From: Toxonevra muliebris
Lineage: Eukaryota > Arthropoda > Insecta > Diptera > Pallopteridae
DNA length: 64,000 nt
NCBI GenBank assembly: GCA_963691655.1
Contig: OY829330.1
Location: 19,152,182 to 19,216,181, forward strand
Direction of reading: 5' to 3'
This document shows, one piece after another, positions 43,847 through 54,870 of the stretch. The translations under genes were made by a program, and so were the position numbers. Below the pieces are notes generated by a model. That model worked only from the letters and a program-made list of their open reading frames with translations, did no database searches and was not told the DNA's origin. How positions within the stretch are numbered: the first letter of the stretch is position 1; each line of letters starts with the position of its first letter.

Positions 43847-45024
43847 TCAATAGTCCTACTGTCGCGTTTACCACATTGCCAGCAGAAGAGGATCTTAGGG
43901 TTGCGACAGGATCGTGCCATGTGACCGTCTTGACCACATAGTCTGCATGCTGTACTGGTGTTTATGTGTAAGGCTCTTGGATACGCCGGTGCAACTTCAG
44001 GTGCGCTTGCTTGCGTAGCTTGTACTACCCTCTCGACTACATTACTTCTAGGCTGTACGTGTGCTGATGCATGTATTGCGTTATATTCATGTCTTGGTAT
44101 AGCATGTATTTGCCTTGGTGGTTGATTATAGTTTCTTTGACTGTTGTATGTGAACCTTGTTGATGTTTCGGTGTGCCTCGGCTCTTCGGAAATGTGTCTC
44201 GCTGTTTCAATGTTACGCCTTGGTGGTTCGTTGTGTCTTCTTTGCCCTTCGTTGATGGCTTCGAAATCTTCTGCCATCGTGATGAGTTCATCCAGGCTGC
44301 CGAAATCTCTTCGCTTAATATATAGTTGGTACTCACTGGCACAGTTTCTAAATATTCTTTCTAATTTCTGCTGTTCTGTGTATCCGGCGTGTCGCATGAG
44401 ATTTTGTATGGATATCACGTAATCCTTAAATTTTTCACGCACCTTTTGTTGACGTTGCCGGATCTCATCTTCAAGGCGTTCGAAATATCGCGTTGGTAGA
44501 AAGAAACTTAGAAAGTCATGTTTAAAACTGCTCCATTCGGTCCAATGTCTATTATTGTTGCGAAACCACATTAATGCTCTTTCGCGTAGCAGTGTGGGCA
44601 TAGTTCGTGGTAGTGCATCCATTGGAACTGAATAAACTTCGCTGAGCTCTTCCATGCGCTCTATAAAGGCGATGGGATCACGTCCGCCATCATAGTTGAT
44701 CGACCATTTACGGACCTGTTCGATTGCTGCAGAGGATGAAGTCGTTGGAACTTCCGTTGCAGATACACATGTCGGTAGTTCGGTATGTATGTTGTCGATT
44801 GGTGTTGCTGGAGTGTATTGTACTAATGGGATTGGCTTTGAATGTTTAGCTTCAAGTCTTTGTAGTCGCTCTTGTAACGCCGAGTTGCCATCTTGTTTCT
44901 GCACAAAAGTCGCAAATCGCTTTCGTAGCTCTTCGACTGAGCCAGATTCGTCGAAGTTGAATTCCTTAGCGTATACGAGTAGATCATCTTTTCGTAATGT
45001 GTATACCCACGAAAGTCGCTCCAT
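43750..45024 (-). CDS. Osv-T copy 3 gag
   Basis: Start ATG 45024 by comparison with copy 2 (an upstream in-frame ATG at 45063 lies in the leader). Intact 424-aa gag. In the zinc knuckle the residue between the first two Cys changes (CRLCGQDGH), which keeps the Cys/His spacing. Confidence 0.92.
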   Translation of the reverse strand: MERLSWVYTLRKDDLLVYAKEFNFDESGSVEELRKRFATFVQKQDGNSALQERLQRLEAKHSKPIPLVQYTPATPIDNIHTELPTCVSATEVPTTSSSAAIEQVRKWSINYDGGRDPIAFIERMEELSEVYSVPMDALPRTMPTLLRERALMWFRNNNRHWTEWSSFKHDFLSFFLPTRYFERLEDEIRQRQQKVREKFKDYVISIQNLMRHAGYTEQQKLERIFRNCASEYQLYIKRRDFGSLDELITMAEDFEAINEGQRRHNEPPRRNIETARHISEEPRHTETSTRFTYNSQRNYNQPPRQIHAIPRHEYNAIHASAHVQPRSNVVERVVQATQASAPEVAPAYPRALHINTSTACRLCGQDGHMARSCRNPKILFCWQCGKRDSRTIECCRQQTGNEPGLHPERGMMRSSMQPPRTQHH

Positions 45025-45304
45025 TTTATTTCGTATTAAGTTTATATATTTTTTTTTTATCAATGTGGAGTTCTTTGCTCTCTTTATTCACGGCGGAGCT
45101 CTTTGCTCTCTTTTAAAATTCACTGTGTATATTTTCTATGAGTCACTGCTCTTTGATTGTTTTACGAGTCACTATCTCTGTTTATTTTGCAAGCCACTTT
45201 CTTTGCTTTGTTTTATTTTACGAGTCACTTTCTCTGTTTGTTTTATTTTACGAGTCACTTTCTTTGCTTTGTTTTATTTTACGAGTCCCTGCTCGGGCGC
45301 CATT

Positions 45305-46169
45305 TGTAACGAACCTTCCTGGTTCCTTTCTTTTCGTCAGGGTATACTCAGCGAGTAACTAGGGTGCGTAAATAATAACTCACGATAGTTCGTTTCGGTT
45401 TTCTTTGATCACTTGTTTATTTATTTTCTTCACTGTTGGTTTTAAATACACTTGATTATTTTTATTCTTGGTACCTCGTACAGTCTTTGTTTGTTCCTTG
45501 TAGCCCCTCAATCGTCCTTCTCGGACGTTCGTTTGCCTTCGTTGGCGCTCGTTTGCCTTCCTTGGCGCTCGTTTGCCTTCGTTTGCCTTCCTTGGCGCTC
45601 GGTTTGCGTTCGTATGTTTCCTTTGTGTGTGTTCGTGATACGATGGTTAGGTCATTGTCGTTTGTTGTATGGTCTGTGGCAACTACGTGTGTTCGCTACA
45701 CCAGGGTACGTGGATACGACCCCCTGGTGCCGATTAATACCTCAGTGGAAACTTAATCTTGACGTAAGGACTTACGCCAAGATCCAATTAATACCTCACG
45801 AATGAATAATGTCTTATGAAGAACCTAGCATGCGGACGTTCTGCTGATATAAACTAACGACTCTTTTGTACTAGCCTACCGTGCGGACGCATCGGTTGGT
45901 TTATTACATATAATCTAGCGAATAGAGGACAATAGAACCACCAAGTTACTACTTTAGACCACGATCTAAGTCTGAGTGTCTTGTTCTGTTTAATGCATGC
46001 CCTTTTATACTAATTTTCCTTCTGTTGTACCGTTTTGTTCATATTAGTTTTTACATGTTTTATCGTACTGTAATATGTATGTATATACTTTACGTCATTT
46101 TATATATTCATACATATGTTACATTTAAATTGTGGGGTCAAAATAACTCTAATATTTTGAGTCCTTACA
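45305..46169 (-). repeat. Osv-T LTR C (865 bp), 5' LTR of copy 3
   Basis: PBS at 45285-45302. Right end at 46169, followed by GAGTATAATATGC, which is not Osv-T sequence, so this is the true 5' end of the array. The target duplication cannot be checked because the other end is lost. Confidence 0.92.
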
Positions 46170-46251
46170 GAGTATAATATGCTTTCAATAGCTTAAAATT
46201 CATGTATAAAAAAAGGGGGAATTTAATGTTGTGATGATGGCACCGATTTAT
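46170..46251. other. Short interval between Osv-T LTR C and BEL-D 3' ORF
   Basis: No gene and no BEL-D LTR found here; the 3' LTR expected for BEL-D on this side is absent. Confidence 0.5.
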
Positions 46252-46884
46252 CTATGGTGCATGTCGAGTAGTTGCGCGACGTATGTCGCCGGTGAAGACC
46301 CACCCGAAGATGGTGTCTTGAGCTTCTGGAGCTTCGGGTGGTGTGTAGGGCGTTCCTCGAAGTACCCGTGGGGCTGCGTCAGCGCCGAGAACGATGGCGA
46401 TGCGATATGCCTTGAAGAAATATTTATCGGCATAGGGCAATTTCAGGTATCGTGTTGAAACCGTAGTTTGGTCTGCCTGATGGGGAGGGCAGAGGCCATA
46501 GTCACCTACATCGACTAGACATAATATCGTCAGTGATTGTGTTGGGTGGTGGCGTGACCGGATGGTGACATGGCAATATGGTTGCCGTCCTTCATCGATG
46601 CCTAGTCGACTGGTCTCGCTGAGGAGGATGGTGGATCGGTCTTGGTGGTAATTGATCATGCCACGGATTTCTTTTTGCACACCGGCAGACTCGACTATCC
46701 CCAGAAAAGTTGGCTGGAGTACTGTGCGCGATGTATCCTGGGGAACGATGAGTCGGCATAGTCGAGCCTCGGCGGACGATGGTGGTAGGCGGTCGCTGTG
46801 ATGGAGCAACGTATGGTGGTTAAGATGGCATAGTTGACACGAGTGCTGGCTGGTGCAGTGGATGGCTTTAGTAGAAAAGTACAC
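46252..46884 (-). pseudogene. BEL-D 3' ORF: zinc knuckle plus retropepsin-like domain, fused to integrase fragment
   Basis: The first residues (YFSTKAIH) are an integrase core fragment. A junction then leads to HSCQLCHLNHHTLLHHSD (zinc knuckle), a domain resembling BEL retropepsin (IRGMINYHQDRSTILLSE at the active-site position) and the post-protease motif IAIVLGADAAPRVLRGT plus DTIFGWVFTGDI. At the position of the catalytic Asp there appears to be Asn (MIN instead of LID), so it would be inactive. This parallels the 3' zinc-knuckle ORFs of BEL-A and BEL-E, with the protease-like part in addition. Confidence 0.65.
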
Positions 46885-47321
46885 AAATGGATGTCCGCTC
46901 CGGGGGCAATGCTGCCATGAATTGGCTGACGCACCTTCTGCGGTTGATTACACAGGTCGTGCAACGATGAATGCACGCCTTGAGGAGGTTCTTAACTTTG
47001 ATGATCCAAAACTCTTGGCGTATCAGTCGCAGTACTTACTGGTTGCCTCCGTGTAGTGAGAGCTGATGGATGAACTCGACGTACAGACGAGCGAAACAAC
47101 TAGAGGGGGAGAGAATAATGGGATGCCTCTCATTGTAATTAAGAATGGGTGAAGAAGCTAATCGCCCATTGGCCCTGAGAACTCCTTTGCTATCGATAAA
47201 CGGGGATAAATTCAACAGTGGGCTTCTAGCGTGTATAATATGCTTGTTGGACAACTGATGATGCTCTACGGGAAAGCACGCTTTCTGGGACAAGATAATG
47301 AGATAATATTTCGCATGATTA
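46885..47321 (-). pseudogene. BEL-D integrase N-terminal part
   Basis: RSPLLNLSPFIDSKGVLRAN and [12 protein letters not shown], then (after a TAA near 47037) RLIRQEFWIIKVKNLLKACI, CTTCVINRR and FMAALPPERTSI, the Pao integrase zinc region. The catalytic core is nearly all deleted. Coding continues across the SINE to 47831. Confidence 0.83.
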
Positions 47322-47343
47322 AGTTCGGCAGAAGAGATTATTA
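47322..47343. repeat. SINE target duplication, left copy
   Basis: 22 bases identical to 47644-47665. Confidence 0.93.
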
Positions 47344-47643
47344 GGTTAGGTTATGTTGGAGTGGCTGTCGAGAGACACACTTAGGCCTGAACGGCCCATT
47401 GTGATACCGCATAGTTGGACCTACAGTTTAACGCCGATTCCGGCGGTGTGGCAATTTTTTATCGGCTTGGTGGTTTTGCCATTACCAACCAATGTGTGTA
47501 CTTGTACACTATCTTATAATTCTCATACACTTCATATTGATAGTGAATATAAGAAAGTAATGAAAATTAACCACCAGACGAAGACGGGAATCGAACCCGA
47601 ACCTCCCAGGTGAAAGTCTAGTGCACTATCCACTAGGCTATCG
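47344..47643 (-). mobile_element. tRNA-derived SINE with 22-bp target duplication
   Basis: 300 bp flanked by exact 22-bp direct repeats (47322-47343 and 47644-47665, AGTTCGGCAGAAGAG...). On the minus strand the 5' end is tRNA-like: A box TAGCCTAGTGGATAG (47640-47626) and B box GGTTCGATTCC (47597-47587), with an anticodon-loop-like CTTTCACC resembling tRNA-Glu. A tRNA-unrelated body follows, ending CATAACCTAACC. It interrupts BEL-D pol, whose frame continues on both sides of the duplication. The long duplication fits LINE-mediated insertion. Confidence 0.9.
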
Positions 47644-47665
47644 AGTTCGGCAGAAGAGATTATTA
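47644..47665. repeat. SINE target duplication, right copy
   Basis: 22 bases identical to 47322-47343; part of the BEL-D coding sequence (ISSAEL). Confidence 0.93.
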
Positions 47666-48730
47666 AAGAATTGGAAATGGTGGAGTCGACCGTAGAGCTG
47701 CGCGTTCGTTTCAAAAAACGAAATATGTAGGCAATAACATGTAAAGCTCGTGGTAGCGAGGAGAAGCGATCCAAAATATCTTCCTTTACCGCCGAGCTAG
47801 TAAAATAGGTTTTTATTGATTTAATCTCCATAGTGGTATGGAAATCAACAGGAGTAATATTTTGTGGCCATTCAGATTTATGGAGCTTAAGCCAATGTGG
47901 CCCATGCCACCATAAATCATTTTGCTTTAGATCCGAAGGTTATGCCCCCCGGGTTGCTAGATCGGCGGGATTCGTGCGTGTGTCTATATGAGACCAATTT
48001 TCAGCACCGACCTTTTCTATTATTGTCGACACTCTGTTGGCTACGAACGTGGCCCATGTGCATGGTGGTTTATTCAGCCATGCAAGTACAATTGTGGAAT
48101 CCGTCCACTTGAAAAGCGAGTATTCGTGTATATCGAATTGAGTGATAACTGCGTGCACCATGTTCGCTAAAAGAACAGCACCGCACAGTTCCAATCGTGG
48201 TAGTGATATGGTTTTTACTGGAGCTACTTTTGTTTTTGCAACCAGGAGATGTGAAAAAATAGAGTTATCTGTGACAACTCGAATGTAGACTGTGGCAGCA
48301 TACGCCTTTTCTGAGGCATCGCAAAAGGCGTGGAATTCGACATCGCTTGAAGGATCGAATCCATCGGGGGATTGTAATTTGGTTAATCTCGCTGTAGTTG
48401 GATACGAATGCTACCCATTTATGTAATGATAATGGCTTTATACTTTCATCCCAATCTGTCTTATCTAACCAGAGTTGCTGCATTATTATTTTTGCTGTCA
48501 CCGTAACTGGTGAGAGCCACCCAGGTCAAATAATTTCGCTATTGTGGACAGAATTTCTTTTTTTGTATATCTTTCTTTAATTTCGAGGGGTCGGGCTGCG
48601 AAAAAAATGAGCCAGAGATTGCATTCCATCGAATTTCGAGAGTTTTTGCTGTACTTTTGTCTTCCAATGCTAAGAATTCGGCATTTAACAAATACTCACG
48701 AGGTATATCGTCGAGTATTTCATTTGAGTT
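47666..48730 (-). pseudogene. BEL-D RNase H and RT-RNase H connection, fragmented
   Basis: From 3' to 5' of the coding order: [20 protein letters not shown] (47666-47831), RNase [32 protein letters not shown] and NPADLATRG (47940-48194), and MTAKIIMQQLWLDKTDWDES with ITIPRW (48265-48501). Frames change at least three times. RNase H catalytic Glu and Asp motifs are recognisable but the gene is broken. Confidence 0.85.
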
Positions 48731-49339
48731 TTATGTCCATTTTCGTAATTCGAAGCCTGCGCTGCGTAAGATCGCTATGAGCTGATTCCGAGCTTCTTTT
48801 GCTGTATTGATGTTGTCTGCTCCAGATAATGCGTCATCTACGTACATGGCTTCGCGAAGAATTCGGGCACCTATGGGGTACTGATGTTCTTCATCATCGG
48901 CTAGGCGTAGAAGTGTTCTTATGGCTAAGTATGGTGCACAGTTGACTCCAAAGGTCACTGTTTTTAGTTCGAAGTCAGAGATATCCTCTTCTGGTTCAGC
49001 CCTGAAGACAATGCGCTGATAAGGAGTATGGTCGGGGTTGACTAGTATTTGCTTGTACATTTTTTGTATGTCAGCGTTGAAGACATATTGGAAAAATCTC
49101 CATTTAAGTATTAATGTTGTAAGATCTTGTTGCAAGATTGGTCCAGTATGAAGAATATCATTTAAGCTGGTCGAGTTAGACGAAGGCGAAGATGCATTGA
49201 AGACAACTCTAAGCTTCGTTGTTAAGCTTTCAGGTTTGAACACCGCATGATGAGGAAGATAGAAATGATTCGGAAATGGGTGAAATATCGGAGTTTCTAC
49301 CTTTTTCATGTGATCGAGATCTAGATATTCTAGGATCAC
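48731..49339 (-). pseudogene. BEL-D reverse transcriptase
   Basis: [47 protein letters not shown] (first catalytic Asp), [19 protein letters not shown] and MYVDDALSG (YVDD). A one-base shift at about 49336 disconnects it from the protease part, and its 3' side shifts near 48731. Confidence 0.9.
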
Positions 49340-50436
49340 CTCATCATATTGAGTTTTAATTTGGGGTTTTTTACCAATGATTTTTCATTTCGCATAAATT
49401 GTCGACTTGCGATGAATCTAGATTGCCCAAGTGAGGGCGGCGTGGATGTACCACTTTTGAACGGGAGGTTCACCATGTATCTGCCAGATGTCGTTCTCTT
49501 GGTTGTTCTGTTAAATAATTCTTCACATGCTTCGTCTTCTTTGGAAGTGGTCACCTTTTGGGGCACTTCTTCTATTTCCCAGAATTTTGATAGTTGTTTA
49601 CTCAGTGAAACTTCAGTGAAGTGTGAAACGATACTATTAGAGACTGATGTGCTTTTTGAATGTGGTATTGGTCCCGTGAGAATCCAATCGAATATTGTTT
49701 CTTGTGCTACTAGAGTCCCTAAAAGGTTCCTATGAATTCCATCTAGCATTATGAAAGGGTATATGTCTCCTCCAATGAGAATGTCAATTACGCCATTTTC
49801 GTGGAAATTCGGATCTGCAAACTCAAGTTGGGGTAGCTCTGGGTATTTTGCCCTTTCAAATGAAAAGGAGGGTAAATTACTGGTTTCTTTTGGTACTATT
49901 AGCGCCGAAACATCAATTTGAATATTCTTGTCAACCATTGATCCAATAAAAAAGTTTGAAATAGCATTTGATTTTACATTGGGTGTTTCATTTAGTCCTG
50001 AAACTCTAGCAGAGATTGGTTTTGTTGGTAGCTTTAAAATTCGTTGAATTCGCTGTGAGATAAATGTGCCATCAGAGGCGGGGTCAATTAGTGCACGAGC
50101 TTTGTAGGTTACACCGAGGTGGTAAACTTCTATAAGTGCTGTGCCGAGCAATATCTTTTTGGTCAATGTTGTGAAGCAGCTATTTATTGTATCTGTTGGA
50201 GTGGACTGTATGGTTGCAGCATGTGTAAATGATTGGCGACTTGGAGATTCGCTCAGCTTATGACCTCTTGAAGTATTTTGGTTATGCATCGTTGCATCAC
50301 GGTGTAGCAGTGTATGGAGCTGTTTTTTGCACTTGGAGCATGTAAATGTGCTTTTGCAGTCTTTGAGTTCATGTGCGGAGGCTAAGCAGTTAATGCAACA
50401 ATTGAATTTTTTAACAGTGTTGTATCGCTCTCTTAC
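49336..50436 (-). pseudogene. BEL-D gag zinc knuckle, protease and RT N-terminus
   Basis: From 50436: VRERYNTVKKFNCCINCLAS, CSKCKKQLHTLLH, then retropepsin KARALIDPASDGTFIS (Ala where Gly usually stands after the catalytic Asp-Pro), ILIGGDIYPFIMLDG and ETIFDWILTGPI. BEL-E splits this gag: the upstream part (CKLCKATHTLRTC) is at 55577-55954. Confidence 0.88.
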
Positions 50437-50484
50437 CTTATGGGGAAATTGGGAAGAAGCTTAGTCAATTGAGATAAGACTATC
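50437..50484. repeat. 48-bp inverted copy of BEL-E protease region at the BEL-D/BEL-E junction
   Basis: Exact reverse complement of 52580-52627. It sits where the missing BEL-E 5' LTR should start and is not BEL-D gag, so it looks like filler copied from the nearby BEL-E during a rearrangement. Confidence 0.85.
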
Positions 50485-50941
50485 TTATCTCACATTTATA
50501 TATACAAATCATCTCGTGTTTGTAACAAAATATCATTTCTTGATATATTATTCATATTTAAATATTTATTTCCACAGAATATTTTTTTTTATAACACACT
50601 GTTTTCTTTGTGCTATATCCGTTCACTCCTGAACGAAATAAGTACACTGGTGGCAATATAAATAGTTCCACCTAATATTTTTTATTGACAATATAAAAAA
50701 TAATTTAAAATTTAGAAAATATTTTTTGTTTTCTACAAATATTAAAGTTCTTCAAATAAATTTAAACTATTCATTAGTTTTTTTTTCTAGTTTATTGGTT
50801 AGGTATTGGCAAATTGCAAATTTCTATTGCAAGTTATTTTTCTTTTTATTCTAACATTATTAGAGTAATTAAATGCCAGTTGAGAGATCTCCTCCAAGGC
50901 AAAAATAATCTGTTGATTTAATTAAAAAACAAGTTTCAAAA
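50485..50941 (+). other. BEL-E leader, no LTR recognised
   Basis: AT-rich. It does not resemble the 3' LTR at 55270-55576. Presumably 5' untranslated leader of BEL-E with its LTR deleted. Confidence 0.5.
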
Positions 50942-52170
50942 ATGTCAGACGAAGAAACTTCCCAAAAACCAAGTGTTGCTAAATCACAAAAAAGGCGAGC
51001 AGAAATTCATAGCCGAAAGTGACAATTTTGTGCAATACTGCACCAAATTTAGTACTTCTCCGCTAGAAAATCACACCGAATCTCTATTGGTAGTGAAACG
51101 AAAAAGTTTAGAAAGCGGCTGGACTCGACTCCAAAAAGTCTATGATTTGGTTATCGAAGCAAATGATAATGACTTGCCCGATAAATTCAAAGCATCGGCA
51201 AGTAATAAATATTGTCTTTGTCAAGACAATTTCGAAGACACGATGGCTAGAATAGAAGATCAGTTGAAATTACTTCAACCTCCTCCGACTTCAAGTTCAG
51301 CATCTAGTAAGGAACAATCACAAGAGCAAGCAAATATTTCCAACATACCATGCTTGCAAGTTCCTCCTTGCGATACAGAAAATTTTTCTGGTAGTTATGA
51401 AGAATGGCCGGCCTTCCGAGACCTTTTCACAGCCGTTTATATAAACCATCCAAAACTGACTTCCGCTCAGAAATTATACCATCTCAGGTATAAAACGCAA
51501 GGAAAAGCTGGAGCCATCGTGAAACAATTTCCTTTAAGTAACGAAAACTTCTCTCTCGCATGGGAAGCCTTGAAAGCTCGTTATGAGAATAAGCGTATTC
51601 TAGTCGATAACCAAATAGAAGCACTACTGACTTTGCCAACTATTCATTCCGAGAATAGTGAAGCAATACAAAAACTTCAAATGACAATAAATAATTGTCT
51701 GTGTGTCTTAGCCTCTCAAGACGTTTCCACAGAAAACTGGGATCCCATCCTAGTTTATATATGTTCTACAACACTACCGCAGGAAACATTATCGCTGTGG
51801 GAACAATCCCTTAAGTCCCGAAAAGACCTACCTCTCTGATCACAGCTAGATGATTTCCTAACGAACAGAATTCATCCAAACAAACCAAAGCCAAATCTAA
51901 ATAACCAATTTTCTCCTCAAAAGAAGGCAATAAGCCAAATTCATACTTTCGTGGCTGAACCCAAGAGGACATTTATATGTACCTTATGCAATGTCTCTCA
52001 TGCCATGAAAGGTTGTCCCAAATTTAAAAAACTTTCGGTATACGACCGAATAAAATTTATAAAAGAAAATAATTTATGTGAAAACTGTCTCGCTTTCACA
52101 CATTTAAAAAAGGACTGTGTGAGTAATTTCTCATGTGTATATTGTCAAAGAAAGCATCATTCCATGCTTC
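50942..52170 (+). pseudogene. BEL-E gag
   Basis: Start ATG 50942 (MSDEETSQKPSVAKSQKR). A frame change near 50995 leads to ESDNFVQYCTKFSTSPLENH, CDTENFSGSYEEWPAFRDLF, LPQETLSLWEQSLKSRKDLP, then TGA at 51837-51839 in place of Trp (BEL-A has PLWSQ). After the stop: [27 protein letters not shown] and [13 protein letters not shown], three zinc-knuckle-like motifs. Otherwise the frame is open into pol. Confidence 0.9.
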
Positions 52171-54870
52171 ACTTTACGACAAGAACACAAGCTCCACAAC
52201 CCAGTAGTCGATCCCAGACGACAACAACTCATGCGACAACTGCAACATCTCAGTTGCAAGAAAATGAAGAACGCCCCTGTTCCTCAAATACAGCGCAGAT
52301 CCAAGCGCTACATTCAAATAATGAAGACACGGTCTTACTTCCCACAGCAATGGTTTCCATTGAATATTTGGGGGAATTATTCAAAGTCCGTGCATTAATT
52401 GACCAAGGGTCACAAAGAACTTTTATTTCTTCAAAAGTTCAGCAGCGAATTCGTCTTCCAACCGAACAATCCTGGTTCGAAATTTCAGGGATGGGAGGTG
52501 GAATTATTCAAAATTCCAACCGACTTTGTTCTTTTACAATAGTTTCTCCCAAAACTAACAAAAGGATAAATGCTCGAGCGATAGTCTTATCTCAATTGAC
52601 TAAGCTTCTTCCCAATTTCCCCATAAGAAGATTTAATTGGCAGCAACTCGCTAAGTTAGATCTTGCTGATTCAAATTGCCATATTCCCGCGCAAATTGAT
52701 TTAGTAATCGGAAGTGATTTACTCCCTCAAATCATTTTAGAAGGATTACAAAAGAATATCTGTGGTAATCTCTTAGCCCAGAATACAATATTTGGCTGGA
52801 TCATAAGTGGTTCAGTGAGAGAACAAGTGTCTTCCCACTCGACACAAGTAGAACCAATCTCCAATGAATTGCTTAGTTCTCAACTAAAGCAATTTTGGGA
52901 GCAAGAAGAAATCCCTCAAGTTCTTCCACTCTCGCCTGAAGATCAAGCTTGTGAGGAGTTATACAATTCTACGACAACACGAAATTCCGATGGTCGATAC
53001 GTTGTCAGATTGCCATTCAAGGAAAGTTTTCCCAAAACTTTAGCATTAGGTCATTCAAGGACTACCGCACTCCAACAATTTCTTGGAATGGAGCGCAGTT
53101 TGCAAAAAAAGAGTGATCTGAAAAACGTATATGACGAAGTATTAGAGGAATATCTCACCCTCGATCATATGGAACTAATTCATTCTCATGAAATAGTGTC
53201 CCATGGAAAATACTTCTCATTTTATTTACCACACCACGCGGTAATTCGACCTGAAAAAGTAACTACCAAAGTCCGTGTAGTTTTCAATGCTTCAAAGTCT
53301 ACTAGTTCTCTCTATACTGGACCTACTCTTCAAGCAGACCTCATGCTTCTCATTCTCCAATGGCGGATATTCCGATTCGTTTTCAATGGAGATGTGCAGA
53401 AGATGTATAGGCAAATTTTGGTTCATAAAGATGATCAAGATTTCCAGCGAATTCCCTTTCGCAGCTCACTGAATGCTCCTATTCAGGTTTCCAAACTCAA
53501 AACGGTGACGTTGGGAGTTAATTGTGCTCCGTATCTAGCCATCAGAACTCTCCATCAGTTGACGAAAGATTCACAAAAGCAATGTCCTCTAGCGGCAAAA
53601 ATTCTAACTGAAAACACCTACGTCGATGACATCCTCTCTGGAGGTCATGATGTAGATTCTGCTATCGAATCACTTTCCCAAGTAATTCATTGTCTTGGCT
53701 CCGCTGGATTTCCTCTCAAAAAAATCACGGCGAATCATCCTGCCATATTAGAAAAAATTCCAGTGGGAGGTCTCTTGGATTCCGATTTTCTACGGTTTCA
53801 AAGTGCAAGTTCCACGAAAACTCTCGAAATTCGTTGGAATGCTCTCTCCGACACTTTTTCTTATACCTTTTCTCCAATTTCATCGGCAAATGGGGTCACA
53901 AAGCGGCAAATTTTCTCTTCAGTCGCGAAACTTTTCGACCCGGCAGGATGGCTTTCTCCAATTATGATTCAAGCCAAGATGTTATTGCAGGAGTTCTGGT
54001 TAGATGGAACTGACTGGGATGAATGTGTGAAGCCTGGATCTCTTTCCAGGTGGATTCAATTCGCAGAACATCTCCCAGCGGTTACCAACATCGCAATCCC
54101 TCGATGGGTTGGGTTCTCACCCAACCAACAAATCCAAATCCACGGATTTTGTGACGCTTCAGAAAAAGCGTATTGTGCCACTCTCTATCTCCAAACTTCT
54201 TCCTCAACACATCTCTTAGTTGCTAAAGGAAAAGTAGCACCCATAAGAACTGTAAGCCTTCAGCGCTTAGAGTTGCGTGGAGCTGTTCTGCTCACTTCAG
54301 TCCGGTCCGGATGTTGGCCGAGGTCCACTCCCCGAAATGCAACATTACTAGAGCAACCTAAAGTGGAGTCCTATCACGTTGTGGATAAGGAAATCGACAT
54401 CCTCGATCGGTTCTTCTCATTTCCTCGAGCTCTTCGTATTTTGACATATGTTTATCGCTTTTTCCATAATGCGAAGGCAAAGGTTAGCAAAGCTAATGTC
54501 CCAGCTTCAAGCTCTATGCTTCATGCCGAAATTCAATTTGTGAAGATACGTCTCATACTCTTGGCTTTATCTCGCTATTATCCGCAAGAAAGAATATCAT
54601 TACTCGATGACAAACCTATGGCGAAGAAAAGCCCTCTTCTCGTGCTCAATCCTTTCCTGGATAAGCAGAATATCCTGAGAATGAATGGTAGTCTCGCTCA
54701 TGCTGCTGTTAGCTATAACGAACGCCATCCAATAATCATTCCTGAGAATTCTCGCTTCTGCACTGGCTATCTAGATCTTCTCCATGGTCTATTGCTCCAT
54801 GCCGAAGTCAATCTCATGCTTCGCATAGTTAGGCAAGAATATTTCATTCCTCGCCTGAAACTTAAGTCCT
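52171..54870 (+). pseudogene. BEL-E protease, RT, RNase H remnant, integrase N-terminus
   Basis: One continuous frame with gag. Retropepsin [16 protein letters not shown]; post-protease motif [16 protein letters not shown] and [14 protein letters not shown] with [36 protein letters not shown] and [10 protein letters not shown]; RNase H start [18 protein letters not shown] and LELRGAVLL. Then an in-frame deletion of roughly 95 codons near 54293 removes the rest of RNase H. Integrase begins [20 protein letters not shown] and stops after [12 protein letters not shown] at 54870, where a second deletion removes the whole catalytic core. Confidence 0.92.

Larger units (their letters stand above)
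27384..46169 (-). mobile_element. Osv-T: head-to-tail array of Osvaldo-like LTR retrotransposons sharing LTRs
   Basis: Three LTRs (30429-31143, 37791-38655, 45305-46169) separate internal regions in the same orientation. Copies 2 and 3 are full length internally (31144-37790 and 38656-45304, offset 7512 bp). Copy 1 (27384-30428) keeps gag, protease and part of RT. Only a handful of differences between copies 2 and 3 are visible. Neighbouring copies share one LTR, as expected from unequal LTR recombination or rolling amplification rather than independent insertions. The right end abuts unrelated sequence at 46170; the left end abuts BEL-D. Confidence 0.92.

Noticed and set aside
47336..47356. 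Insect telomere repeat (TTAGGTTAGG)
   Set aside because: Only about two units at the SINE tail and target junction; not an array.
47571..47645. A functional tRNA gene (minus strand)
   Set aside because: A and B boxes are present, but the acceptor stem does not pair, and the sequence continues into a SINE body bounded by a target duplication.
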